Assembly (NCBI RefSeq): GCF_000026985.1
Contig: NC_017390.1
Location: forward strand, 3,315,910 to 3,330,481
DNA length: 14,572 nucleotides
Source: Erwinia pyrifoliae DSM 12163
GTDB lineage: Bacteria > Pseudomonadota > Gammaproteobacteria > Enterobacterales > Enterobacteriaceae
Direction of reading: 5' to 3'
Made by a program: the position numbers and the translations under genes. A model generated the notes under the pieces. It worked only from the letters and a program-made list of their open reading frames with translations. It was not told the origin of the DNA and made no database searches. Shown here one piece after another: positions 7,539 through 14,440 of this stretch. The stretch's first letter is position 1, and each line of letters begins with the position of its first letter.

Positions 7539-7577
7539 CATACTCAAATCTCCTGCAATGTGGGAAATTTGAGTATG
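7539..7577. repeat. Long hairpin between convergent genes
   Basis: CATACTCAAAT (7539-7549) and ATTTGAGTATG (7567-7577) are perfect 11-bp inverted repeats; after a single C/A mismatch (7550/7566) the stem continues with TCC/GGA (7551-7553/7563-7565), leaving a 9-base loop TGCAATGTG. The stem therefore has 14 pairs out of 15. No T-run follows on either strand. It could be a processed RNA end, a small-RNA structure or a protein binding site. The rest of the gap to 7770 holds no gene; it has T-runs (for example after 7605) and a weak TAATTG/CAATTA inverted repeat (7754-7759/7768-7773) overlapping the stop codon of the ABC ATPase gene. Confidence 0.5.
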
Positions 7578-7770
7578 GTTGTCCCTTATGAGCGAACAGC
7601 AGACGTTTTTTTCATAAAGTGATACCAAATAATTTATAATGTGAATGATGTATTTTTTTCGGAATACTTACACCGGCATCTATTTTTTGGAGGGATTACC
7701 ACCAATGGTTCAATCTTAACTCCACGCCAACAATTCATATTAAATTACCCCCTTAATTGGGACTTCTCAA

Positions 7771-9735
7771 TTAGATATCGTCTATTAATCCTTTAAGTAA
7801 ACCATTCTCTCCAGTTGAACTATACTGAGCAACAGTTCTTTCTTTGAGCCAATCAGCTAATACAGTAGGCACGTCATTATCAACAACGATTATTTGACAC
7901 GGAACTTGTTTATTTTCGGCTAAGTTACAAAGTTCGATTAAGGCACTAAAGACTAATTCATATTTTTTCGGATCAGAAGTACCCTCTATTACATCCTCTT
8001 TAACGTCAGTACCAGAAAGATACTGTTGCTTCGTGCTCTTCCCCAAGTATTTACCCACCGTATCCAATAACAAAAACTTTGGATGATTGATATCATTGAA
8101 AATAGAGTATTTAAGTATAGATGTCATATATCCAATTGTAATAAGTGTTCTAAGACCTCCAGAGGTGATTTTGAAATAGTCTCTACCTCTTACAACTGCA
8201 GAATATGTTGTTGAATGAATAGAGATACCAGTCCTATTTTTAATGTTAACATGCTCAAGGAACTCACTGAGATTATCTCCTAAAGAAGATAAAATACCTG
8301 TAATGTCAGGTGCTTCACTACGCATTCTTTCAAGTTCATCTTGTAGTTTTATCAGATTATCTTTCAGCCTGCTCTGTGCATTAAGAATATCTTCTTGATG
8401 ATTTCTTACTCTTAAACTCGATACTAAACTAGCTCTTCTGTTCTTCAGGTCATTTGCTTCTTTCAAGAATGCATCTCGCTGAGTCAAGAACGGAGTTATC
8501 ATATCCTTAGTTTCAGTATCAATCATAGATGCCGATTTATTCAAATCTTCTTCAAGTGAAACTTTCGCCTTATTCAGCACAATCTGCTCATTGGCAAGAG
8601 CAAAAATGAGATCTTCAAGGGATTTCACTCTACGAATAAGAGAGCCTAATTCTTCATCAAGTTTTTCGGGTTTTGATTTGTTCAAGCTACCAGCATCATT
8701 AATACTAATAACATTATCACAAATAGGGCAATTACATTTCAATTCATTAATTTTTCCTATTTTTGAATTGGCTAAGTGTATCGCTTGTATTTTGGATATG
8801 TCATTTTTATAATCGTTTTTTAGCCGAATATACTGTTCTTGTTTTGTTGATAGTTCCGATATTTTTTTAATGGTTAATTTAAGTTTGAGATTAAACTCAG
8901 TATGGAATGCTTTAAGTTCTCTGTAGGTTTCAGAATCCGAAGTCATGTTCTGATTAAGAGCACCAATAGTCTCGTTAATCTCTATAAGTGAAATATCACA
9001 AGAATTTATTTCATCATCAATTGATAAAACCGACTCATAACCAGTTTCGCGTAAAAAATCAGATACATTTTCATACTTTTTTGACAGTGTATTTAGCTGG
9101 GTATTTTTCTCGGATATTTGAGATTCTAAATCAGAAATATCAGCATCAAAAACATTAAATATATATTTAAAAACTTCTTTAACATGAGCGTATCTTGTCC
9201 ATTCGGTTAAATGTAGTAGAGATTTACTACCCATGTCGTCTTGATCTACATAACAGAACTTCATTAAATCCCTAAAACTTAGCCGCCTAAACTTTGAACT
9301 CTCTTGTGTAGGTGATACTTTAAGTTTCAGTTTTGGGAAGTTTAATAAATCCATTAAATAATCTGAAAAAAAACCATCCGGACCAGGTTTTGAATTAAAT
9401 TTAGGTGCGAGTTTTTTCGGTACATAATTTGATATATCATGAAAATTACAATTATAAGCGTCAATTAGCTCATTAGGCTTGAATATATTCCGCACTATTG
9501 TGCATGGTTCATCATTAATTGTTAGCTCTAAGGAAGCATATTCAAGAGAAGTTAGCATTTCATCAGCAAGTTCAATGTTACTACTACCGAGCAAATAATT
9601 TACAAATTCCAAAATACTGGATTTTCCTGTATCAGAATCTCCATGAATGACGTTCAATCCATCATCAAAATTCACAAAATAATTTTTCCGGTTTCCCACC
9701 AATATTAATCTATCAATCCGTAGATAAGATTTCAT
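7771..9735 (-). CDS. SMC/Rad50-like ABC ATPase of an ABC three-component (ABC-3C) system
   Basis: A 654-residue ATPase with split nucleotide-binding halves around a coiled coil. The N-terminal lobe has Walker A GDSDTGKSS (residues 32-40) and a Q-loop-like FCYVDQDD (Gln165). Coiled-coil arms run about 200-325 and 360-475, joined by a Cys-rich turn KCNCPICD (Cys 334, 336, 339) that resembles the CxxC zinc hook of Rad50. The C-terminal lobe has a short ABC signature TSGGLRT (524-530), a Walker B-like KFLLLDTVGKYLGK (Asp558) in which the residue after Asp is Thr rather than catalytic Glu, and IIVVDNDVP (616-623) with Asp in place of the H-loop His. These deviations resemble ABC ATPases of predicted conflict operons rather than housekeeping RecN/Rad50/RecF. 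Its ATG overlaps the upstream gene's TGA by four bases, and its partners match the ABC-3C layout, where the ATPase is thought to sense invading or aberrant nucleic acid and license the effector. Function is predicted. Confidence 0.82.
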   Translation of the reverse strand: MKSYLRIDRLILVGNRKNYFVNFDDGLNVIHGDSDTGKSSILEFVNYLLGSSNIELADEMLTSLEYASLELTINDEPCTIVRNIFKPNELIDAYNCNFHDISNYVPKKLAPKFNSKPGPDGFFSDYLMDLLNFPKLKLKVSPTQESSKFRRLSFRDLMKFCYVDQDDMGSKSLLHLTEWTRYAHVKEVFKYIFNVFDADISDLESQISEKNTQLNTLSKKYENVSDFLRETGYESVLSIDDEINSCDISLIEINETIGALNQNMTSDSETYRELKAFHTEFNLKLKLTIKKISELSTKQEQYIRLKNDYKNDISKIQAIHLANSKIGKINELKCNCPICDNVISINDAGSLNKSKPEKLDEELGSLIRRVKSLEDLIFALANEQIVLNKAKVSLEEDLNKSASMIDTETKDMITPFLTQRDAFLKEANDLKNRRASLVSSLRVRNHQEDILNAQSRLKDNLIKLQDELERMRSEAPDITGILSSLGDNLSEFLEHVNIKNRTGISIHSTTYSAVVRGRDYFKITSGGLRTLITIGYMTSILKYSIFNDINHPKFLLLDTVGKYLGKSTKQQYLSGTDVKEDVIEGTSDPKKYELVFSALIELCNLAENKQVPCQIIVVDNDVPTVLADWLKERTVAQYSSTGENGLLKGLIDDI

Positions 9736-10238
9736 TCTGCCTCCGTGAAAACATTGTTTAAAATCTTATAAAGTTTACTAGCATTTAATGATTTCAAAGA
9801 AGAAATTCCATCAATATATAAATATATCTGATCATAATATCCACCTGCTAACGACTCTGCAAAACTTACTCCAGACTCTGATAATTCCAAAAAGGTAACT
9901 TCTTCAATCTTTTTTACAGTTAGGAAACCTAGGGCTGACATATTAATTAATATTTCTTTAATTTTCTCTTTAGAGAACAGGATATCAACATTGATTGACA
10001 TGCTTTTTATTGTATATATTTCAGTCGTTTCAATTGAAGGAGGTTTTTTATCCGCTAATATCATGACCCTCTCTATTTTTGATGGGTTTTTTATTAGATA
10101 CATAAAAATCTTGGCTTTGTCTATATCCATAGTTGGTTTGCCAAGTTTGTTCTTCCCCAGTACGTGTAATATCTTTGAGAAAATAGCCAAATTTAATGAT
10201 AGCTCTTCATCCAAGGGAATGTATGGTAATGCATTCAT
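9732..10238 (-). CDS. ABC-3C middle component (small winged-helix-like protein)
   Basis: A 168-residue soluble protein placed exactly between the effector and ATPase genes, with ATGA overlaps at both ends (10238-10235 and 9735-9732). The pattern is that of ABC-3C middle components: an N-terminal helical stretch, a segment MDIDKAKIFMYLIKNPSKIE (about 37-56) typical of these proteins, a middle strand/helix region, and KIKEILINMSALGFLTVKKIEEVTFLELSESG (about 92-123) that reads like a winged-helix unit (recognition helix, turn, beta wing). There is no transmembrane segment or enzymatic motif. In the published classification of ABC systems, such proteins are proposed to link the ATPase to the effector. 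I identify it by context and style; the exact MC subfamily cannot be set without profile searches. Confidence 0.72.
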   Translation of the reverse strand: MNALPYIPLDEELSLNLAIFSKILHVLGKNKLGKPTMDIDKAKIFMYLIKNPSKIERVMILADKKPPSIETTEIYTIKSMSINVDILFSKEKIKEILINMSALGFLTVKKIEEVTFLELSESGVSFAESLAGGYYDQIYLYIDGISSLKSLNASKLYKILNNVFTEAE

Positions 10239-11443
10239 TTTTTACCCTTAAGAATACTTAAAGATTCCACTGTTGTATCTGCTGACCAAACAATATCTCT
10301 ATTCAATTTATTAGCTAACTGATGAAGCATTCCTTTCTTGTGCAAATTATCTAAAGTAGATAAAATAGTTGACAATTCCTTTTTATCTTCTTGATCAATC
10401 TTACTATGTATTGATGCAACTAATTGATCTGAAGACAATCTGTTGGATAATGCTAATTGGTATTGTGTTTGATAAAGACTTTTAATTTTTCTGTAAATTT
10501 TATCCAATAGATTTCTATCATGATCGCTTGTAAATAAATTACGAGCCAACTCAGCATTATAGTAATATTCTTTGGCATGATTAGTGAAATCATTATGCAC
10601 ATCTGCAAGCATTAATTTTAAAACAAAAAACTCATTATCATATTGGTTTTCGTCAATAAATTCTGCCTGTGTGAGTAGATCAGATTCTTCGTTAGAAATC
10701 TCAATTATGAATTTTTTGACCATAGCATATACATTGTTTTCAGTGCTTTCAGGTTTGCAAATTGATTGATGATCTTCATTAACCGCAATGTAGTCTTTTT
10801 CTTGAATATGCAATGGCAGTGCACTTTGCTTCTTAACTATATTATCGCTAGTGCCATAAACAAATTTTGCCTTAGGCAAGTTATGAGAATTAAGCCAATC
10901 GCGATTTAAAGCATCTGTCTCATTACTAAAGACATTTAAATCTGACGCTTGAATATTCTTAGTAACTAAAGATGACATGATATTTGCAATGGTTGAGCCA
11001 GAATGAGGCACAGCCAAAGAAATGAACCCCTTAATGTTTCTTGAACGCTCATAGTTGATCAGTTTGAGGATACATGACTTTGCAATCAATCCCCCCATAC
11101 TATGAGCTATAATTATGATATTATTGTACTGGCCTAAATGTAAATCCATCTCTGTAACTAAGAGCTGAGATATTTCGCTTACAGGAAGGTTAATTTCTCT
11201 TTTCTTCGTATTATTGAAAAGCTTTCGTAACATACCTGTTTTATTACCGAACAAATTGGTAAAATTAGTGAAATATTCAAAACAAGCAATATCGTAATTT
11301 TCCAACTCGATATCACAGCAGAGCAGCATAGGAAACGAAATAGACTTATTAAATGACCACGTGTCGCTTCCACCTTTAAGCCCATGTATAAAAAGAACTA
11401 AGCTATCTGTGCCATTTTTTCTTTTCCACTCTAACATACCCAT
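10235..11443 (-). CDS. Alpha/beta-hydrolase effector with ABC-3C C-terminal domain
   Basis: A 402-residue, two-part protein. Residues about 10-245 are an alpha/beta hydrolase of lipase/PGAP1-like type: oxyanion segment LVLFIHGLKGG (15-25), nucleophile elbow IIAHSMGGLIAK with Ser115 (the first Gly of GxSxG is Ala), VPHSGS (145-150), and probable Asp200 (YGTSDNIV) and His225 (NEDHQSICKP) completing the triad. Residues about 268-395 form a helical domain with FFVLKLMLADVHNDF, KEYYYNAELARNLF and IKSLYQTQYQLA blocks like the C-terminal domains that tether effectors in ABC-3C operons. There is no signal peptide, so it would act in the cytoplasm, possibly on membrane lipid or protein esters. ATG at 11443 follows AGGGA at 9-base spacing. 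It is the first gene of the operon and is coupled to the middle component by ATGA. I saw no strong promoter upstream. Toxic effector action is inferred from family context. Confidence 0.82.
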   Translation of the reverse strand: MGMLEWKRKNGTDSLVLFIHGLKGGSDTWSFNKSISFPMLLCCDIELENYDIACFEYFTNFTNLFGNKTGMLRKLFNNTKKREINLPVSEISQLLVTEMDLHLGQYNNIIIIAHSMGGLIAKSCILKLINYERSRNIKGFISLAVPHSGSTIANIMSSLVTKNIQASDLNVFSNETDALNRDWLNSHNLPKAKFVYGTSDNIVKKQSALPLHIQEKDYIAVNEDHQSICKPESTENNVYAMVKKFIIEISNEESDLLTQAEFIDENQYDNEFFVLKLMLADVHNDFTNHAKEYYYNAELARNLFTSDHDRNLLDKIYRKIKSLYQTQYQLALSNRLSSDQLVASIHSKIDQEDKKELSTILSTLDNLHKKGMLHQLANKLNRDIVWSADTTVESLSILKGKK

Positions 11444-11723
11444 CTGTGCAAATCCCTGAAGAACCCTATAAATTTCTCCATTTTCCTACTTAATCTGGCT
11501 AAAATCAACGCATTACAACAAGTTGATCGTAAAAATAAAGGAATAAAAATCAATTGGTTAAAATGATGTTTCCTTAAGGTTAGATACAGCTGAGTGGCCT
11601 GCACCCCAATTATGAAGACATAGTGAAGCAAGCAACGTCCGCTCCTGGCACATAGCCGCCTCCAGATTTAACTGTAACGCGCGCAGCTATACCTCACGGT
11701 CTTTCACTGAAAAAAATATAGAT

Positions 11724-11792
11724 AGGACAAAACCGCAGTCGCTTCGTTCGCTGGCACAACCGCCGAAGAATACCGGCGGCTTACTTTGTCCT
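11724..11792. repeat. Nested inverted repeats at the right island border
   Basis: AGGACAAA (11724-11731) and TTTGTCCT (11785-11792) are perfect 8-bp inverted repeats enclosing 53 bases. Inside lies a second stem CCGCCG/CGGCGG (11760-11765/11774-11779) with an 8-base loop, and a self-complementary-looking CGCTTCGTTCGC segment around 11741-11752. The block is GC-rich and immediately downstream of the GHKL ATPase gene. Confidence 0.4.
11760..11779 (-). terminator. Possible hairpin terminator of the GHKL ATPase gene
   Basis: The 6-bp CCGCCG/CGGCGG stem with loop 11766-11773 sits about 50 bases past the stop codon of the minus-strand ATPase gene. On that strand it is followed by TTGTGCC, only a weak U-tract, so termination is possible but not assured. 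Confidence 0.3.
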
Positions 11793-11829
11793 GAACCCGA
11801 CACTACACCTACAAATCAACTCATCCTGT

Positions 11830-14010
11830 TCAGATCAGGCGATAAGGGCCGCCCTGTTCCCACGTACGACGCGTCCAGGCATCCAGCTCCAATAGATAGC
11901 AAACCACCTCATCCGTCAGCAGCTCAGCCGTGGCATCGGGAAGCATCGACAGGTAACAATTGCGGTTTTCTTCGATCATCTGCCGGCGATCAGCTTCCTG
12001 ATCCTGCGCTTCGGAGCCATCTTCCGGCTGCTGCATCAACTCGTTATAACGCTGATGACACTCACGGTATTGCGCCTGGTTACTCAGCGCTGTTGCAATA
12101 CCCTGCGCTATCACGTCCTCCCAGTCCGGCCCCTCTGGCGCGGCTGCACCCGCACCGGCTAGCTGCAGATTAAGAAAGTTAAGTCTCGCGGTATCTTCTG
12201 GCTCCTCTGGCGCATTAATGGCCTCCACCAAGTCAGTATCGTCAATAACGGCGGACAAACCTTTTTTCTCACGACCAATGCTGGCACGTTCTTCAAGCCA
12301 GCGCTCACGCCAGGCGATACCAGCGGCACGTTTACCTTCCGCTTCAAGACTGGTGGTATATTTCATCAGCCAGACGTGCATATAACGCTGCCTATCAGGG
12401 GCATGCAGCGTACTGATATCGTGAAAGCGCTGGTAGAAAGCTTCATCGTGGCCACAGTCCATACTGTCTCCCTGATGCGACACCTCATGCTCGGTCAGGC
12501 TGAACAGCAGGCTGGCCGTGCGCAGCGGGTCGGTTTTCAGCCGGCGCACGATATCGATGTTATAGGTGATGTATGTCTGGCCATCGGTCCACGCCTCAGC
12601 CGATGTCGATTCACCCAGCAGGATCTGAAAGCGAATCCCTCCGCGCGTACTCGCCTGGTACCACTCCTCGCCGCCAGAGCACAGCGCAGCGTACTCTCGG
12701 AGGCACCAGCGCAACGCCGTCCATGCACGCCGGGTTTCTTTATCGAGCTGCTTCTCACTGACCATCTGCGTGCAATCGATAAAATTTGCGCTCAGGGTAG
12801 CGAAATCAATCAGACCAGGTTCTGACTGCCAGCCGAATCCCCATCGCTGACGCCCCTCTTGCTGTTCGCGCCAGGCTATCAGATTCGCCCGAATGCGGCT
12901 CAGGCACTCCATAAATTCTTCCGGCTCATAGCAGCCGAAGCGGGTCAGGGTGACGGGATGGACGACCGGCGCAATGCCACCGCGAGCAATCAGCTCCCCC
13001 CTCGGCACGTCCTGGGCGCTCCGAACGATGGTGAAGAAGTTTTTCTCCACCGCCGAGGGGTGATAACGGCATTTACACAGAAAATGCTCCAGCGTGACGT
13101 GCTGCTTACCTGGCAGCAACGTAATCACCTCCTCACCGTTAACCAGTTTTTGCACATCACCTTCGCCAGCAAGCAGTGTTCTGGCGGTTTTTTCCCGGCG
13201 AGCCTCAGTCTTACGGTGATGACCCTGGTTGTCAGAGAACGCGGCGGCAAGCGTTCCAAACTGAGCTGCGATCGACTTCCAGACTGTGCAAGTTTTACGG
13301 AGGATTTCAGTGCGCGACACATTCAGCGCGATCGGCTGCTTGCTGATAATCAGCCCTCCAACGCCCCACTGGTGCCCTGGGTCATGGCGTACCAGCACGC
13401 CCTGATTATAGATGGAGACGGCACCATCCTCGCGTAAACGGTACCAGGCCACATCGTCCTCGGCATCCCACTTTTCAAGCTGCGGCTGACGGGTAATTAT
13501 CGTGCCGTTGAGATGTACGGTGTTCGGGGTATAGCGAACCAGGTCGCGGATTTCCTGAATACATGACATGCGCTCCTGGCTGGTCAGTGGCTCGTACCAC
13601 TCACCGGTGATGGAGCATCCCTGTTCAGCGGTCACCAGCTCTTCGAGTTCGTAGTGATACCCCATCTCAAGCGTGTCCACCGACATCTGCCAGCGCTGCG
13701 AACGCCAGAGCGTACGGGCGTGTGCCATAATCTGCCCGCGCCCCAAACGGAAGCGGCCATAGGTGGCATCCCCTTCCTTATGCGGCGTACCGAAACGACC
13801 AAAATAGCGCTTTACGTCTTCATATGAGGCAAAGCCCCGGCCATCATCACGGCAGGAAAAGCCCTCAGGCGTAATATCAATGCTCACCATACTGGCACCG
13901 GCATCGACACTGTTCATCATCAGTTCAATAAGGGCCTTGCCAATCGAGCCAGCCTGGCTATAAATAATGTGATGAATAATTTGCGGATCGAGTTCAAAGG
14001 GATAGCGCAT
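11830..14010 (-). CDS. GHKL (Hsp90/MutL-type) ATPase with a distal HExxH-x8-H metalloprotease-like motif
   Basis: A 726-residue soluble protein. N-terminal Bergerat fold: N-box ALIELMMNSVDAGAS (Glu29, Asn33, Asp36), G1 box CRDDGRGF (53-60), and a GRFRLGRGQ segment (85-93) fitting the ATP lid. Residues about 195-240 resemble the second (S5-like) domain of this superfamily. Much further on, LTEHEVSHQGDSMDCGHDEAFYQRFHD (split here: HEVSH at 508-512, GHDEAF from 520) gives His508, Glu509, His512 and His521, the HExxH-x8-H spacing of zinc peptidases of SprT/WLM-like type. The C-terminal third is acidic and helical. ATG at 14010 has GGAG 8 bases upstream. The gene is GC-rich like the ICE backbone and stands alone, with the 52-residue gene divergent from it. 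Related ATP-binding proteins occur as accessory ICE genes; the role is unknown, and a chaperone-like or protein-processing anti-stress/defence role is speculation. Zinc peptidase activity is inferred from the motif only. Confidence 0.75.
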   Translation of the reverse strand: MRYPFELDPQIIHHIIYSQAGSIGKALIELMMNSVDAGASMVSIDITPEGFSCRDDGRGFASYEDVKRYFGRFGTPHKEGDATYGRFRLGRGQIMAHARTLWRSQRWQMSVDTLEMGYHYELEELVTAEQGCSITGEWYEPLTSQERMSCIQEIRDLVRYTPNTVHLNGTIITRQPQLEKWDAEDDVAWYRLREDGAVSIYNQGVLVRHDPGHQWGVGGLIISKQPIALNVSRTEILRKTCTVWKSIAAQFGTLAAAFSDNQGHHRKTEARREKTARTLLAGEGDVQKLVNGEEVITLLPGKQHVTLEHFLCKCRYHPSAVEKNFFTIVRSAQDVPRGELIARGGIAPVVHPVTLTRFGCYEPEEFMECLSRIRANLIAWREQQEGRQRWGFGWQSEPGLIDFATLSANFIDCTQMVSEKQLDKETRRAWTALRWCLREYAALCSGGEEWYQASTRGGIRFQILLGESTSAEAWTDGQTYITYNIDIVRRLKTDPLRTASLLFSLTEHEVSHQGDSMDCGHDEAFYQRFHDISTLHAPDRQRYMHVWLMKYTTSLEAEGKRAAGIAWRERWLEERASIGREKKGLSAVIDDTDLVEAINAPEEPEDTARLNFLNLQLAGAGAAAPEGPDWEDVIAQGIATALSNQAQYRECHQRYNELMQQPEDGSEAQDQEADRRQMIEENRNCYLSMLPDATAELLTDEVVCYLLELDAWTRRTWEQGGPYRLI

Positions 14011-14081
14011 GGGAAGACTCCGTGTGTGGGTTCAAGAGTCATTCTGATGTTCAGGCTGAAGAGTTAAAGAAATAAGTATTT

Positions 14082-14180
14082 ATGCCGACAGGAAATTTAA
14101 GGACACGCATAATCAGTGAGGATCTAAATAGTTTCCAAGCTGATTATCCGATATTTGAAATAATCATTGATGGTAAATAA
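14082..14180 (+). CDS. Possible 32-residue leader or small ORF
   Basis: ATG at 14082 opens a 32-codon frame (MPTGNLRTRIISEDLNSFQA...YPIFEIIIDGK) ending in TAA ten bases before the ATG of the 52-residue gene. No clear ribosome site precedes it. Its end (P-x-F-x-I-I) resembles the end of the downstream small protein (PNFKII), so it might be a decayed tandem relative or a coupled leader. Weak call. Confidence 0.2.
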   Translation: MPTGNLRTRIISEDLNSFQADYPIFEIIIDGK

Positions 14181-14189
14181 GGACATAAA

Positions 14190-14348
14190 ATGAGCAAGTA
14201 TTTTGAAGTGAAGTTTGTTAATGGTTCCAGCGGTAATACATCCACGGTGCGAGTACAGGCAAGCAGCGCTGCTCAGGCAAAAGAACAAATTAAGTCTAAG
14301 TTTCATAATGCCCCAAATTTCAAAATCATCTCTGCTGTAGAAAAATAA
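14190..14348 (+). CDS. Small 52-residue protein (unrecognised)
   Basis: ATG at 14190 follows AAGGA at about 6-base spacing. The product begins MSKYFEVKFVNGSSGNTSTV and ends NFKIISAVEK; the pattern (strand, glycine/serine loop, strand VRVQA, helix SAAQAKEQIKSKF, strand NFKIISAVE) suggests a compact beta-beta-alpha-beta fold. No membrane segment or catalytic motif. It lies divergent from the GHKL ATPase gene, and a very strong intrinsic terminator follows 37 bases after its stop, which supports it being a real, independently transcribed gene. Small proteins of this kind are common in ICE accessory regions, with unknown function. Confidence 0.7.
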   Translation: MSKYFEVKFVNGSSGNTSTVRVQASSAAQAKEQIKSKFHNAPNFKIISAVEK

Positions 14349-14385
14349 ATCACCACCACGGGCTCTATGCCGCCCGCACCCGCAG

Positions 14386-14435
14386 CCCCGGTATTTGCCA
14401 GGCAGCAACACCCCGCTGCCTGACAAATACCGGGG
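14386..14435 (+). terminator. Strong intrinsic terminator between convergent genes
   Basis: A 21-base left arm (14386-14406, starting CCCCGGTATTTG) pairs with 14415-14435 (ending AAATACCGGGG) with one C/A mismatch at 14398/14423, leaving the 8-base loop AACACCCC. On the plus strand the stem is followed by TTCTTCTACTT, a pyrimidine-rich tail. It ends transcription of the 52-residue gene; the stem also starts 5 bases past the stop of the minus-strand gene on the right and may block read-through from that side, though no T-run follows on the minus strand. Confidence 0.8.
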
Positions 14436-14440
14436 TTCTT

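Larger units (their letters stand above)
11444..11829. other. Right junction of the cargo island, no supported gene
   Basis: Composition changes from AT-rich (before about 11590) to GC-rich, marking the probable right border of the cargo. On the minus strand 11558-11686 is open for 42 codons and contains an ATG after GGAGGCGG (reading MCQERTLLASLCLHNWGAGH...), which could be a tiny gene or the remnant of an ICE gene; I recognise no family. The segment 11724-11792 is structured (listed separately). Promoter hexamers for the ABC-3C operon are only weak (TTGTAA, 17 bases, GATTAA on the minus strand). Confidence 0.45.

Noticed and set aside
7480..7577. CRISPR array or tRNA
   Set aside because: The structures are inverted, not regularly spaced direct repeats, and no cloverleaf or TTCRANY-type T-arm can be drawn.
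7437..7628. 63-codon minus-strand frame over the hairpin cluster
   Set aside because: It overlaps the end of the HEPN-like gene and its codons are made of the inverted repeats; no ribosome site was seen.
7771..9735. Housekeeping RecN, RecF or Rad50/SbcC
   Set aside because: Length, split domains with a three-Cys hook, altered Walker B, and overlap with a middle component and a hydrolase gene do not fit the chromosomal repair proteins.
10235..11443. Secreted lipase
   Set aside because: There is no signal peptide or membrane anchor, and the C-terminal helical domain and operon context point to an intracellular tethered effector.
12859..13437. 192-codon plus-strand frame opposite the GHKL ATPase gene
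   Set aside because: It lies wholly inside the coding region of the recognised ATPase, shows no motif, and is a typical antisense shadow of GC-rich coding sequence.
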